Assembly (NCBI GenBank): GCA_021014945.1
Contig: MU266395.1
Location: forward strand, 57,856-121,855
Reading direction: 5' to 3'
DNA length: 64,000 bases
From: Leucogyrophana mollusca
Taxonomy: Eukaryota; Basidiomycota; Agaricomycetes; Boletales
Part shown: positions 23,689 through 34,143 of the stretch, in pieces
How the letters are laid out: every line of letters begins with the position of its first letter
Position numbering within the stretch: the stretch's first letter is position 1
The notes under the pieces: model-generated
Seen by the model: the letters and a program-made list of their open reading frames with translations, nothing else
The model's database searches: none
Told to the model about the DNA's origin: nothing
Made by a program: the position numbers and the translations under genes

Positions 23689-24476
23689 CTACTTGTGTCG
23701 CTCCATGATGGCGATTACCTTTTCTCTTTCAGTCTCCCAGTCATCCCAACACAGAGCCAACATAGCGGTATCCCTTCCCAAAGTTCCTGGCCTCGGATCC
23801 CCTTCTCTTAATGGTATTCCATTGTGCATCTTTCCCCTCCCGCCAGGGAGGACGCGCTCCCACCTCAAAGTACCTTCTCTCTTAAACCCCATCCTCTCAG
23901 CGGTCCTCACCGATTTAGTATTCAAAACGTTCGCCTGCCATTGCAACCGCCGCAGCCCCAGCCCGCCCTGGCTCGGCAGGTCAAGTGCGTACAACATCAG
24001 CAAACCGACAGCGTTTGTTGTGACGTGTGTACGTTGGAACGGCGGCAGTACGATGACGAAGCCGATCTCGGTACTGAGGTTCGCCTGGCTGGTATTGAGG
24101 TAACCCAGGACTCCAGCGAGGGGGCTTTCGGAAGGTGGTCGCGTTTTGTCGATGATGGCAAAAAGGACAATGGCTGGATCAGGTTGAATTCGGCCTTCAA
24201 TGAGCTCTTTTAAAAGAGACGTTGTGTCGGAGAATGGCCCGAAGGGTAGGAATTGCCACAGCTCCTGGTGTGGCGCTGAGCCTAAGTGGAATGGTTCGGC
24301 GTGGACGGAAGGCTGCAGATATGTGATCATGATGAGTTTACATATGTGGTCTGTGATGGCTATGAATAATTGCCCACGACAAAGGGTGTCAATTTGACTC
24401 GCTCATTCTCGAGCTCTCGTATGGGGAAGCAGAAGTTCACATCATAGGCTTTGTCGTCTCTTGGTGGTTCGGCCAT
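23689..24476 (-). CDS. GNAT-family N-acetyltransferase (RimJ/RimL-like)
   Basis: Two exons, 24476-24378 and 24312-23689, give 240 residues. The start MAEPPRDDKAYDVNF leads into a beta strand with ERVKLTPFV, as in RimJ-type acetyltransferases that act on N-termini or small amines. The middle has GVLGYLNTSQANLSTEIGFV then VLPPFQRTHVTTNAVGLLML, the strand-helix region that binds acetyl-CoA. The C-terminal motif WQANVLNTKSVRTAERMGFK and EGTLRWERV is diagnostic for the family. Length matches fungal homologues I recall. The substrate is unknown. Transcription is away from the small membrane-protein gene at 24864, so the two share a 390-nt divergent region. Confidence 0.9.
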
Positions 24477-24863
24477 TTTGATTTCCTTGGGGTTGAACTT
24501 CGACCTACAGAATATTTTCAGGTTATGGGCTAGACATTTGTGACTCGTTCCACTAAACAGTGACACAGGGCGAAATGCCGAAGCTGTCAGTTACCTTGTC
24601 CTTAACCCCGATCAGAAGAGTTATCTTATCTTATCGTCGGCGGATTGGTATGACGTATTGCAACTGGGATGCTCCTTGGGAGTTCTTCCGCAAACACCTC
24701 GGCCATACGAGAATGGAGACTTGGCCCTACGTCATGCCCTGACTGAAAAGCCTCATAAGCCTCCGCCGCAACGGAAGGAAACTCACCAAAAATCCAAACT
24801 TCCCACTCTCAGACTTGAAATCCATCTTCACCACAACTTTCCACTACTATATACTCAACAATC
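24477..24863. other. Divergent promoter region, 0.39 kb
   Basis: Shared upstream sequence of the GNAT gene (minus) and the small membrane-protein gene (plus). It contains tandem CTTAT units near 24624-24637 and a TATA-like tatata near 24848. Confidence 0.45.
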
Positions 24864-25202
24864 ATGGTATGTGCATATTATTCACGCAGGAACATATTCC
24901 AAGTTCTATGCCTGACACGTCCACGTAGGGCTCAATATTCTCTGCAATCGGTAGAGGGATCGAGGCAGTTATCATGGCCATTGCGGGCTTACTCATGGCC
25001 ATCGTTGGCGCTATAACCACTGTCAGTATTGCGTCCTCAAAGTCCCCCGTATTGAAATGCTCACCATACACGACAGGTAATCGTAACTATCTTCGATGTC
25101 ATCTTCGACATACTCTGCTGCAGATGCTGCGGCTCTCGTCGATCAAGAAGGCGCACAGGTCGGAGCAGAGGAGGATTTGGGCGAAGGGGGGCCGTATACT
25201 GA
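24864..25202 (+). CDS. Small two-helix membrane protein with Arg-rich tail, 73 residues
   Basis: Exons 24864-24866, 24929-25021, 25077-25202. The first coding exon is the ATG alone, split from the rest by an intron with donor GTATGTG. The product is MGSIFSAIGRGIEAVIMAIA followed by more hydrophobic residues, ITT, VIVTIFDVIFDILCC, then a Cys/Arg/Gly-rich tail (RCCGSRRSRRRTGR). I recall a widespread fungal family of about 70-100 residues with the same start, helix pair and basic tail; its function is not known. Splicing is supported by canonical sites and by continuity of the hydrophobic pattern across both junctions. Confidence 0.8.
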
Positions 25203-25433
25203 GAATTTATGAACTGCGACGGCTTTCTCTTTATGATACCCTGATAATCGCGTTTATATTCAACGATTTACCTTAGTAAGGCTTCGTGGAGCATCTTGGT
25301 CCACAGTATATTGTTACAATACCAGCATGACTATGTAGCTAAATTCGAAACCGTAATGGGTTTTTTCGATCTAAGTCGTTCAAGAATGCAGTCGAACCAA
25401 CATGAGATTGAACAATAGATTTGTGTGTTGTGA

Positions 25434-27234
25434 TCAAGGTAGGTTGATGCCAGTTGTTGGAGCAGTACAGTTGAAGTCGAATTGAGAGTTGGTTACGTTC
25501 ATGCAAACATACGTTGCATTGCCAGCGGGACTCGTCAAGTTCGTCATAGTCGCGGTGATGTTCGAACAAGTCGACGTGCAATTGAGGTCGACTACTACGC
25601 TTCCCACAAGTCCAGACGAGGTGCCGCTGAAATTAGAGACTGGGAAAGGAAGGCGAGAGCGCTTGAGCAATTCAACAAAGATAAGGGGTTTGCACATACA
25701 GTAGATGTCCGAGACTGCAATTTTTGTGGGATAATCCTGGCATGACGCAGGCGTAGCAAAACACTGGAGAAACATTGAGAAAGCGGACACTTTCATATGA
25801 TCGCAGCTGCGGTTACTCACTTCATCGATGACAATCGGGTAGTCGACGTGTTGAAGCTGGAAATTCGAGAATGTAATGTTCTTTTGATTCGCAGGGGCGT
25901 GAGTGACACTCTTGGCTACGAGCCACGTACATATTTACCTTGACATATCCAGAGCCACCACCCGCAGTCGAATTGGAGAGTGGAGAACCCCCGAACACTT
26001 TGATGCGTGCTCCGTTTTGCGAGTTCGTCAGCATCACGTTGGTTACAGTGACATTTGCGACGATATCAGTCTCATTAGCATACTGTTTCGAAGGGTTGCT
26101 CAGAGGAGATTTTGTGGTTAGACATTATGAATGGGTTACCTGGCCCAAGCTGCCAACCGACATGCCATCGCTTGCCAGACAATTCATATTTTGCACTAGG
26201 ATGTTAGTAGCATTTGGCTTGAAGGCTGGATACCCGACCGGCAGTAGTGAGAGACGCGAGCGACATACCATGAAACTGACTTACAAACACAATCGTCGTC
26301 GTTGTTGACCGTGCTGTTCTCAATCGTGACATACGATGACCTATAGATATCCCATCCATCTACAGCGCCTATCAGCAAAACGCTACATATATACAAGTGC
26401 AACTCACCAGAGTTGATCGTTGGGTTGGAGGAGTAGGAAACCGTCGATATGTTGATGTTGCGGTAAGTAACGTTGGAACTTTGGTACACAAAATTGTTCT
26501 GGCGAAACGCTTTTCAGCCAAAAGCGGAGGACTTCTTGCCCTAGAGACATACCCAAAATGGAGACCCAATCTGTGTCAAGTCCTCAATGACCACGTTTGT
26601 TGCATTACCGACAGTCAGAGGGATTGGGCGAGCAAATAGGGTCGACGAACCACCGGCCGTGCCTTGGGTCTAGCACCGAATACCATGTGAGAAATGAGGA
26701 TGAGACAGTATCGCGTCTGACTCACGACGTTGGGGTAGTCCCACCACACTTGGCCGTTACCATCGAGCGTTCCTCCACCGTACAAGTGGATGTTGTTTCC
26801 GGATAGGAACCAGGCCGTTGTACTGACTCCATGTTAGAAGAGGACAATGCCAGATTCTAGGATAAACTCACGCGTTTTGGTAAGTCAGATACAGCGAATT
26901 TGGCGACCAGTAAGCAATGTCAGGAGTATATTGTACTGAATTACCATAAGCCAGCCGTCAGCAGTCACAGAACAGAAAACTCGCCGACTCCACTCAGCTC
27001 AATTCCTACGTCCTGAAGTCCGGAGGTGACGAGTACTGTTCCCACTACGTAGTACTGGTCCAACACAATGGTGCCTCCGTTGTTACACTGCGAAAACGCG
27101 GAGAGGATGTTTGGACCATCATCCTGACCTCCTCCCATGGGCACAACAGTGCAGTTGTTACCCTGCCGCTGAACCCCACTCGAAGAAAGGCCATAGACCA
27201 GCGGCAATGCCGCCAATAAGGATGCAGCCAACAT
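25434..27234 (-). CDS. GH28 exo-polygalacturonase-type pectinase, copy A
   Basis: Eleven exons: 27234-26985, 26935-26872, 26822-26726, 26669-26553, 26498-26408, 26359-26285, 26225-26140, 26082-25939, 25880-25821, 25763-25700, 25639-25434; 417 residues. Signal peptide [20 protein letters not shown]28 active-site motifs are seen: [10 protein letters not shown] (NTD motif), NNDDDCVSFK (DD motif), a GSLGQ loop and the RIK motif ([11 protein letters not shown]). Many N-glycosylation sites fit secretion. It should hydrolyse galacturonan in pectin, most like exo-acting fungal enzymes. The ATG at 27234 was preferred over 27288, which would leave almost no leader after the TATA box. Intron 26984-26936 requires a GC donor (GCGAGT) where copy B has GT. 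Confidence 0.92.
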
Positions 27235-27657
27235 TGAGGAATGTCTGTTTTGAGAGGTGTCTCTTCGAGTCCATGGAGCGATGGCCATGCCTTTATAATG
27301 GCGTAAAGAAACGACTCCTAGGTCAGGTGAGCATGACGGTCCGTTGGGACGCGTCGAAGACCTGCATGGTGGAGGTGACCAGTGAGCAAATTCTTCGCAG
27401 ATGACCCGATGACGTGAACGTAACGGGCCGCTGATTTTCCAACAACGGAGACAGGGAGAACAGGAGACATCATCGATCGGGCTGCGGAATGTCGCTGGGT
27501 GCTAAAAACGGAACCTTACTAGAATCGCTTCCGTACTCCACTATTTCGGGCTGACCTTGAACTTGAACCGACAAGGACGAAATGTATCGCTGTCTATGTC
27601 ATATATCACTGGTTACAAGACAAGTATAGCAAAACTTCTGTCCATAAGACTCCAGTC
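27235..27657. other. Spacer between tandem GH28 genes
   Basis: Promoter region of copy A and 3' flank of copy B. TATAAAG (minus) is at 27291-27297. No other feature recognised. Confidence 0.55.
27291..27297 (-). promoter_or_regulatory. TATA box of GH28 copy A
   Basis: TATAAAG on the minus strand, about 57-63 nt before the chosen ATG at 27234. Confidence 0.6.
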
Positions 27658-29508
27658 TCAGGAGGTGCTAGTTGTGTTCGGAGGTGCCGTGCATGGGAAA
27701 TCGAGCATCGATTCGCTGGCGATGTTCGCGCAAACGTAGGTAGCGTTTCCATCTGGGCTGGTCAGGTGAATGTTTGTTGCAGTGATGTCCTGACATTCAG
27801 TGGAGCACTCCAGGTCAACCACAACGCTGCCCTCAGCCCCGGATGAGGTACCGTTGATATTGATATCTGTAAGGGGAATCAGTAGAATCATGAACAGGAC
27901 ACACTTTAAATTCTACCTACAGTGCACATCTGAAATAGTTAGCTTGCTCGGGTATTCAGCACAGACATCCGCGTCAGTGTCGTAGCACTATCATAGTGAC
28001 AAATGTGAGCAAGTGTCCCTGATGCAGACCTACGCAACGCATGCGTACCTGGTTCAAGTAGATTGGGTTGTCAACGTTCATGACTTGGAAGTTCTGGAAG
28101 GTAATGTTCTAATATACCGACGTCAGGGCATGCATGTGAGAAATAACATCGGAGCAGTAGCTTGCCTGAACATAACCGGTTCCGCCGCCAGCTGTCGAGT
28201 TTGCGTCTGGGGAGCCGCCAAAGACCTTGATACGAGCTCCGTTCTGAGCGTTGGCCATGACAATGTTGTTGGCAAAGATGTTGGCGACTATGTCCGTTTC
28301 TCCTGCGTACTTGAGACGAAACACCATTTAAGAGGTAACTCAATAAGCGTCCGTGAAAATGCCATACCTGACCCAAACTCCCAACAGAGATACCGTGCGA
28401 GCCATTGCAGTGGAGATTGTTCACGATCACATTGGTGGTGTTAGGTTTGAAAGCTTTAAGTAGTTAGAACAGTTTGCCAATTCGGGTGGAGGTAGACTTA
28501 CAAACACAATCATCATCGTTATTTATCGTCGAATCTTCAATCGTAATGTATGAAGAGCGATAGATGTCCCAGCCGTCTGTAGTAAACCAAGCATGATCGG
28601 TGTGCAAGTAAAGAGGGCAGACAGGATATGTGACGCACCGGAGTTAGCTGTGGGATTTGAAGAGTATGAAGTTGTGGATATGTTGATGTTGCGATACGTG
28701 ATATTTGTTGATTGGTACACAAAGTTGTTCTGGTGATGCCAACAGTGAGCTGCGCTTCGGTACAGCTGAGGCGTATGAGGACACGCTAGCTTACCCAGAA
28801 GGGTGATCCGATTTCCGTGAGGCCTTCGATGACAACGTTCGAAGCATTACCAACAGTAAGAGGGACAGGGCGAGCGAAACTTCTCGATGAGCCACCTGCG
28901 GTGCCCTCGGTCTTTGCAAAAGTTGATCAAGGTTCATTCAGACGTGTGGTTACGTGAAAGGGGATAGATCCGCGTACTTTATTAGGGTAATCCCACCAGA
29001 CTTGACCATTGGCATCAAGGGTGCCACCTCCGTACAAATGGATGTTGTCACCAGAGAGGAACCAGTACGTTGTGCTGTCAATGCAGATGTTCGTCACACG
29101 AAATTTACGTGAGAATACTCTATAACGTACGCGTTTTGGAACGTCAGGTACAGCGAGTTGGGAGACCAGTAGGCGATGTTCGGTGTGTACTGAACTTGAT
29201 GAAAAGAAAACACGATATGAGGCTATAGCTTTGCGAAACCTAGTAGCCATTGGGGACTTACCAACGCCACTTAGTTCGATGCCAACATTTTTAAGACCTG
29301 TGGTAACGAGCACGGTGTTGACAACATAGTATCTGTCTAGGACGATGGTTCCATCTGTTCCGCACTGCGCGAAAGCTGAGAGGATGTTGGGTCCGTCGTC
29401 TTGACCGCCTCCTAGGGGAATGACTTTGCAGGTACTGCCCTCGACCTGAACATTAGGCGAGGCAGCAAATGCAAGAGGAAGCAATGCAAGGAGAGCAGGG
29501 ATGCGCAT
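27658..29508 (-). CDS. GH28 exo-polygalacturonase-type pectinase, copy B
   Basis: Eleven exons: 29508-29262, 29194-29131, 29074-28978, 28911-28795, 28729-28639, 28576-28502, 28453-28368, 28309-28166, 28108-28049, 27987-27921, 27866-27658; 418 residues. Exon sizes and intron positions are the same as in copy A, so the pair arose by tandem duplication. Signal peptide [19 protein letters not shown]. Active-site motifs: [25 protein letters not shown], and [11 protein letters not shown]. The ATG at 29508 was chosen because the in-frame ATG at 29535 sits too close to the TATA box. Intron 28165-28109 requires a GC donor (CAG then GCAAGC); the equivalent donor in copy A is GT. Same predicted role as copy A: secreted pectin depolymerisation. 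Confidence 0.92.
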
Positions 29509-31335
29509 TGTGGACACGCTGTGGGACGAGCTCAAAGCGGGATTCCATACGAAACACGTTTGTTGTTTTTATACTGCTCAAGTTCGTTGTCTTCAGGCTC
29601 GCGACCACGGCAGGTCATGCGACTTGCTAAAGTCACGTGCGCCAATGCGCGGCCCGCGCCAATCCCGGTCCGTCCTACCCCACACCCAGTGCTTATGGCA
29701 AGCGAGGTTGACTGGCTCAAGTTTCATCCTCGTCATGTCTTGCCGTCGAACGGAACCGCTTCCCGGTCGAAGTGGGCTGTGGGTATTTGCGAGAATAGGA
29801 GGCTATATTATCGACCTGATGAAATGGTTGGGGATTTGAAAACATGGTAAGTGTCTGGCATTATAACATCCAGCGAATGAATACCCACGAGGAGAACTTG
29901 CGCAAGGGGTTCTATCGGTGCCGTGAAAACGAGAAACTCACTTGTGCGGCGCCGCTGGTTCCCCGACGGCCTTAAGGAGATGCAAGTCTCAGAAGAGCCG
30001 ATAGGTGATAACGTCGGCAGAAGGTGCCTTAAATCAGGTTGTCCTGCTTCTTCAGTGGGAAGAGTTCCTGCGGTCACATCAGTGAGGACACTTGGGCGTG
30101 TATGGGTGACGTGCTTACAAGCCCATTGATGGACTCAAACCCGCGGAGGATTATGGCCGCCTGCCACCGCCCATGTGTTGTAACGCCAACAGAACATGCC
30201 TGAAAAGAAGAAGTAAAACAAATCGCAATGCAGCCCTGGACTCAGGAGGTTGCATACAATGTTTAGCCTGTTCCTTCATGCTATGTAGAAGCCTGTGTAC
30301 CGGCGAGCGAGCGCATCGATCAAGGTTTTTGCGACCTGCGCGGGGGTCACCTGCGCTCGAAGGGTGGAATTGCATCTCAGCATATGAACATTTGCAAGTC
30401 ATTACTGTTCTGTCGCGCCTGCGTACACCGAAACCCCCAAGTCTAGTAAGGCGATCTCTGATCCTGGACGCCAGTCAATCTCCGAAAAATGCTGAAATGC
30501 ACCGAGGAGCACCTACCACACGTTCAAATTTCCAAAGGATTTCCAAAGAACGCGATGGCTTAAGAGGCCCCGAGACACCAAGTCTTACACGACCTACTTG
30601 ATCGCTACCTCTCCAAGAAACCGAGGGCTGTCGGACTGTGAGGTCGCAGTTTAACTTCAAGTTCAGCTTTATCCCCAATCCCAATATTTCGAAAACCGCC
30701 AGTGCCACTCATCCACGTGGAGCTCTTCTAAGTACATCACCACCAAGCGGAAGCATTTCCTTGTCCCGCTTATCGAGGGGTCTTGTGGTCTCCGTACGTT
30801 GTTCCGAGCAGCCCAACTGATGCTGTCCGTGCTCACGAAACTGCGTATCAGTCAAAATTGCTGGGCTTGAGTTCCCCGTGCCCTAAACCGGCAAACACAG
30901 CTCGGAAGCGTGGTCTAGGGCGATCATAACGCAAGGGGACCTGGGACATTCTTGTCCCCGCTGCTATTGCCCTCTCCCATTCAACCATTCGAAGGTTTAG
31001 CCTTTTGGCTACATCAGGATTCGTCGATCTGCCGACAGAATCACCCACGGGCAATTTGTCCAAGAAGTCATACTGACAGAGTTGCCAGAGATCCGTCCTT
31101 TGGGAGCATTCGCCGAAATAGAAAGTCCGCCACGACTTGGTCCCATAAACATCCACAATTGTCTAGTTCCCCTCAACTTGCGCCTCTTCTCCTTCGCCGC
31201 AACAACCAATTCATCGCTTCATTTCGCTACAGTTCGCTGAGTGGGCTGATCACCACATCGACCTTCGTGTTGTTGATTTTTTATCTCAGCCCTCTACTCC
31301 GCGATTTCCGTTGGACCATAGCAGCTCCCAATATC
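29509..31335. other. Intergenic, 1.8 kb, with one unassigned minus-strand frame
   Basis: No gene I can name. A minus-strand open frame at 30848-31156 (102 codons) has protein-like composition: FYFGECSQRTDLWQLCQYDF, then LNLRMVEWERAIAAGTRM. It could be an exon of an unrecognised gene divergent from the Med25-type gene, or chance. Confidence 0.4.
29566..29573 (-). promoter_or_regulatory. TATA box of GH28 copy B
   Basis: TATAAAAA on the minus strand about 60 nt before the ATG at 29508. This placement decided the start codon. Confidence 0.65.
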
Positions 31336-33623
31336 ATGCCGGTCACTGGCGCGTCCACGATATTCAAGCCTAGTCATGCTGCAGTCAAAGCTGTGATTAC
31401 TCTTGTCCTCATAGAAAATTCCCAGGAAATGGTAGCTGCCTGGCCAGATCTGCGAGATCATTACCTGCCCACACTACTTGGTACCATGCGGATGGCCAAT
31501 CCTCTCGTGCCAGTTGGTGTCTAGACTTACTCCCGCTCTGAAACAATCTCATATTTGTTCTAGATACCTATTCTGTGGCTGACGAGTACTCGGGTAGGCG
31601 ATGACAAAGTTTCGATGGAATCAGGTCGCCCCAGGGAGTACAATCAACTACCAGAGTTACAATTTTGCCTTGATCCCGATAACAAGATTTCTCCACACAG
31701 CATTAGTCATGCGATAGAGGTCAGCGGTGGTTTCTGTGATTTATCAAGTCGCGGGACGTTGAAGATGTTGCAAGCTTATATCTGAGGCATCCATACCCTT
31801 CCAAGGCCAACCGATCAGTCGTCACCTCATTGTCGTTGGAGCCTCTACTCCCATGGAAAGCACTTGGGGCTTAGACGTGGCAACCCACGCACAAGTCGGT
31901 CGGTCAGACTGGCAAGTTCTCGGCCAACAGCTAGCTCAGGTATACTGATGCACTGCGCTGAAGTCAATACAACCGCTCACCTTCACGTTGACCTTGTACA
32001 GCACCAGATTCACTGCCACATGATCCTCAGTGCATCGCGGGATATGGGACCGCTAAGGGACCTTTTCTTGACCAGTGTGAGCGCTGTCCCATCCGCTGAA
32101 TTCGTGGTCTAAGCCTGTCGAAGCTTCAGCTCCAACGGCACCAGTCGGTCGAACCATGGTTCCCAACTGACCCTTCCAAACATGTCTTCTACTTATGTGC
32201 AGAACCTCAGGGTGAGCGCTCTTTCGTTTGGTTTTAGGAGAATGCTCACTTTGACTTTGTGCCTACAGACCCCTTCCCTTCGTTCTCCGCGCCGATCGAA
32301 AAGGTAACTTCGGCAATCTTGTGTTTCTTTTTAACTTCAACTTGCTCCAGTCAACCGCAGCTCAACGGCCGGCCGTACAGCGCCACCAAACATTCCCTCA
32401 AGATGGACCTCGTGTGTCGCCGGATGCTTCAGTGCCATTGCAACCAGGTTCGGAACCTAGCTTGGTTAGCTCTTTGCAAAAGATGCACGGGCTGAGCAGG
32501 AAGAAATTGTATGGCGCTCAACCGAGTCGGCAGCCATTTGTTCGGGACGAAACTGTTCGCGTCAAGTATCGTCAAGCACCAACCCCGTTATCGATACCCT
32601 CATCACCAACGTCCTCTCGGACTGCCATCTCCCCGACTGATGACGGGCGTGTGACTGCCAAATTAAAGTTTGAACGGGGAAGACGGTCGGATAAACCTGC
32701 ACGCACCAGCGTTGGCTCTGAGCATGCTCAAAATTCTGGCCGCAGAAGTCCCTGGAGCCGCTCTCGCGTGTCATCGCCTGACTTAGGGTCCCTGCCATCG
32801 TCACCCACGTCTGTTTCCTCCTATGTGGCAACCTCGCCTACTTTGTCTGTTCACACCGAGTCTGGATTGCAGGCGATACATAATCCACCCACGGGGTTGG
32901 GGCCACCGGATAGTACCATTCTTACGCCAACATTCGCCGACGTCCAGTACTCGACCATGGCGCCTGGTATGCTCGGCGACCCTTCTGCTTTATTCCAGAG
33001 ATCCCCCACATCCGAGCTATCTCCCACCTCGGCACTCTTTTCAGTCATGCCGCAGGACCCCGCGTGGAGGTCTGGAGGAAACGCCGCCGGGATCGCTTCC
33101 CCCATCAATATAGTCGGAGCCTCAGCTCCCCCGCGCACACCATATGAAATGCAACATACCACTAACATGAGTTCAATGTCCGGAAAGTATAGGCTGGATA
33201 GTATGTTTCAGAGTGGACAAGATACCAGCTCGTCACTTAAGGCAGCATCAAAAGTCAAGGACGACGGCGACGCACCTTTTATATTTTCGCCGGAGTATGA
33301 GGCTGCGGCAGCCGCGAAGTTAAGAGCAGCGCTTCAATCATCCACGACCCTCTCGCAGTTGCCAGCTTTTACGTCAATGAATAAATATACTATCGATCAT
33401 CCTTGTGAGTCGGACTTTCTCTTACTCCAAGTCGGGGCTGGTCCGGATCTGATACTGTTCCGTTGCCGTCCTCATAGATGTCACGGACCCACACCACACT
33501 ACCAATCACGCAATACCCGAAGCTTACCCAACGGCATCCCAAGGCAACGTGCCGGTGGATGAACTTCCACTCACGTCTTTTCCATTCGGTGGCAGTTCCT
33601 CCTTGCAGGGGTGGGCCGGCTGA
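31336..33623 (+). CDS. Med25-type von Willebrand A domain protein (Mediator-associated)
   Basis: Eight exons, 31336-31512, 31564-31719, 31775-31939, 32002-32076, 32130-32211, 32269-32303, 32351-33404, 33478-33623; 629 residues. The first 240 residues match the Med25 VWA layout: VITLVLIENSQEMVAAWPDL, LPTLLGTMR, REYNQLPELQF, ISRHLIVVGAST, a helix with WQVLGQQLAQHQIHCHMILS, then VEPWFPTDPSKHVFYLC. The remaining 380 residues are a Ser/Pro/Thr-rich disordered region with SP and TSPT motifs, typical of a transcriptional adaptor. The likely role is binding activators and linking them to Mediator in the nucleus. The donor at 31513 (GTTGGT) is weak but the only one that keeps frame. The long open frame starting at 32321 is read-through of the sixth intron, not the gene start. 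Confidence 0.82.
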
Positions 33624-34143
33624 TACGCCTAAAACCTTCTCGCTGGCATCTTCATCCATTGAAATTTCCCCGCGGAGTGCAGAATATGTATATCATGTAA
33701 CCACAAACTTTACGTTTCTCGGTCTCTTTGCGCGCTTGAATTAGGTCTGTACATCACTCTACCACGGTCGAGAACAAGATACGGGACTTTGTAGGCTTAC
33801 TTACGCTTCACGATCCCAATTGCATTGGAGGACATCTACGGGTTTTCTACTTACACTCACACTACACTTTTCTCTGTATCTCGGTGCCTTTGCTCTGACG
33901 TTAGGGACATTTGGATTACCTTTGGAGCTCATGTTAAGTCAGCGAGAAAGATGAGATCTTGCTGACTGCGTCAACGGGAGCAGCCTTCAGCCACAACGAT
34001 ACTTGTGATTGAGCTTGTATGCGACCGCGAAAGGGAGCGCTGCCGTGAGAGAGAATGACTCGTCCCAATATAAAAAATACAGAGAGCATTGCATTCACAC
34101 GTACATCACACGAAGTGGGACACCGAATAGAACCCGTCGAAAG
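33624..34143. other. Convergent intergenic region, 0.5 kb
   Basis: 3' flanks of the Med25-type gene and the WD40 gene. No gene recognised. Confidence 0.55.

Noticed and set aside
29509..29535. Upstream ATG at 29535 for GH28 copy B
   Set aside because: It leaves only about 30 nt from the TATA box, and the predicted signal peptide is cleaner from the ATG at 29508.
32321..32350. Start of the large open frame (MFLFNFNLLQ) as the true start of the 33-kb gene
   Set aside because: These codons are the end of an intron. The upstream exons carry the VWA domain and join in phase at 32351.
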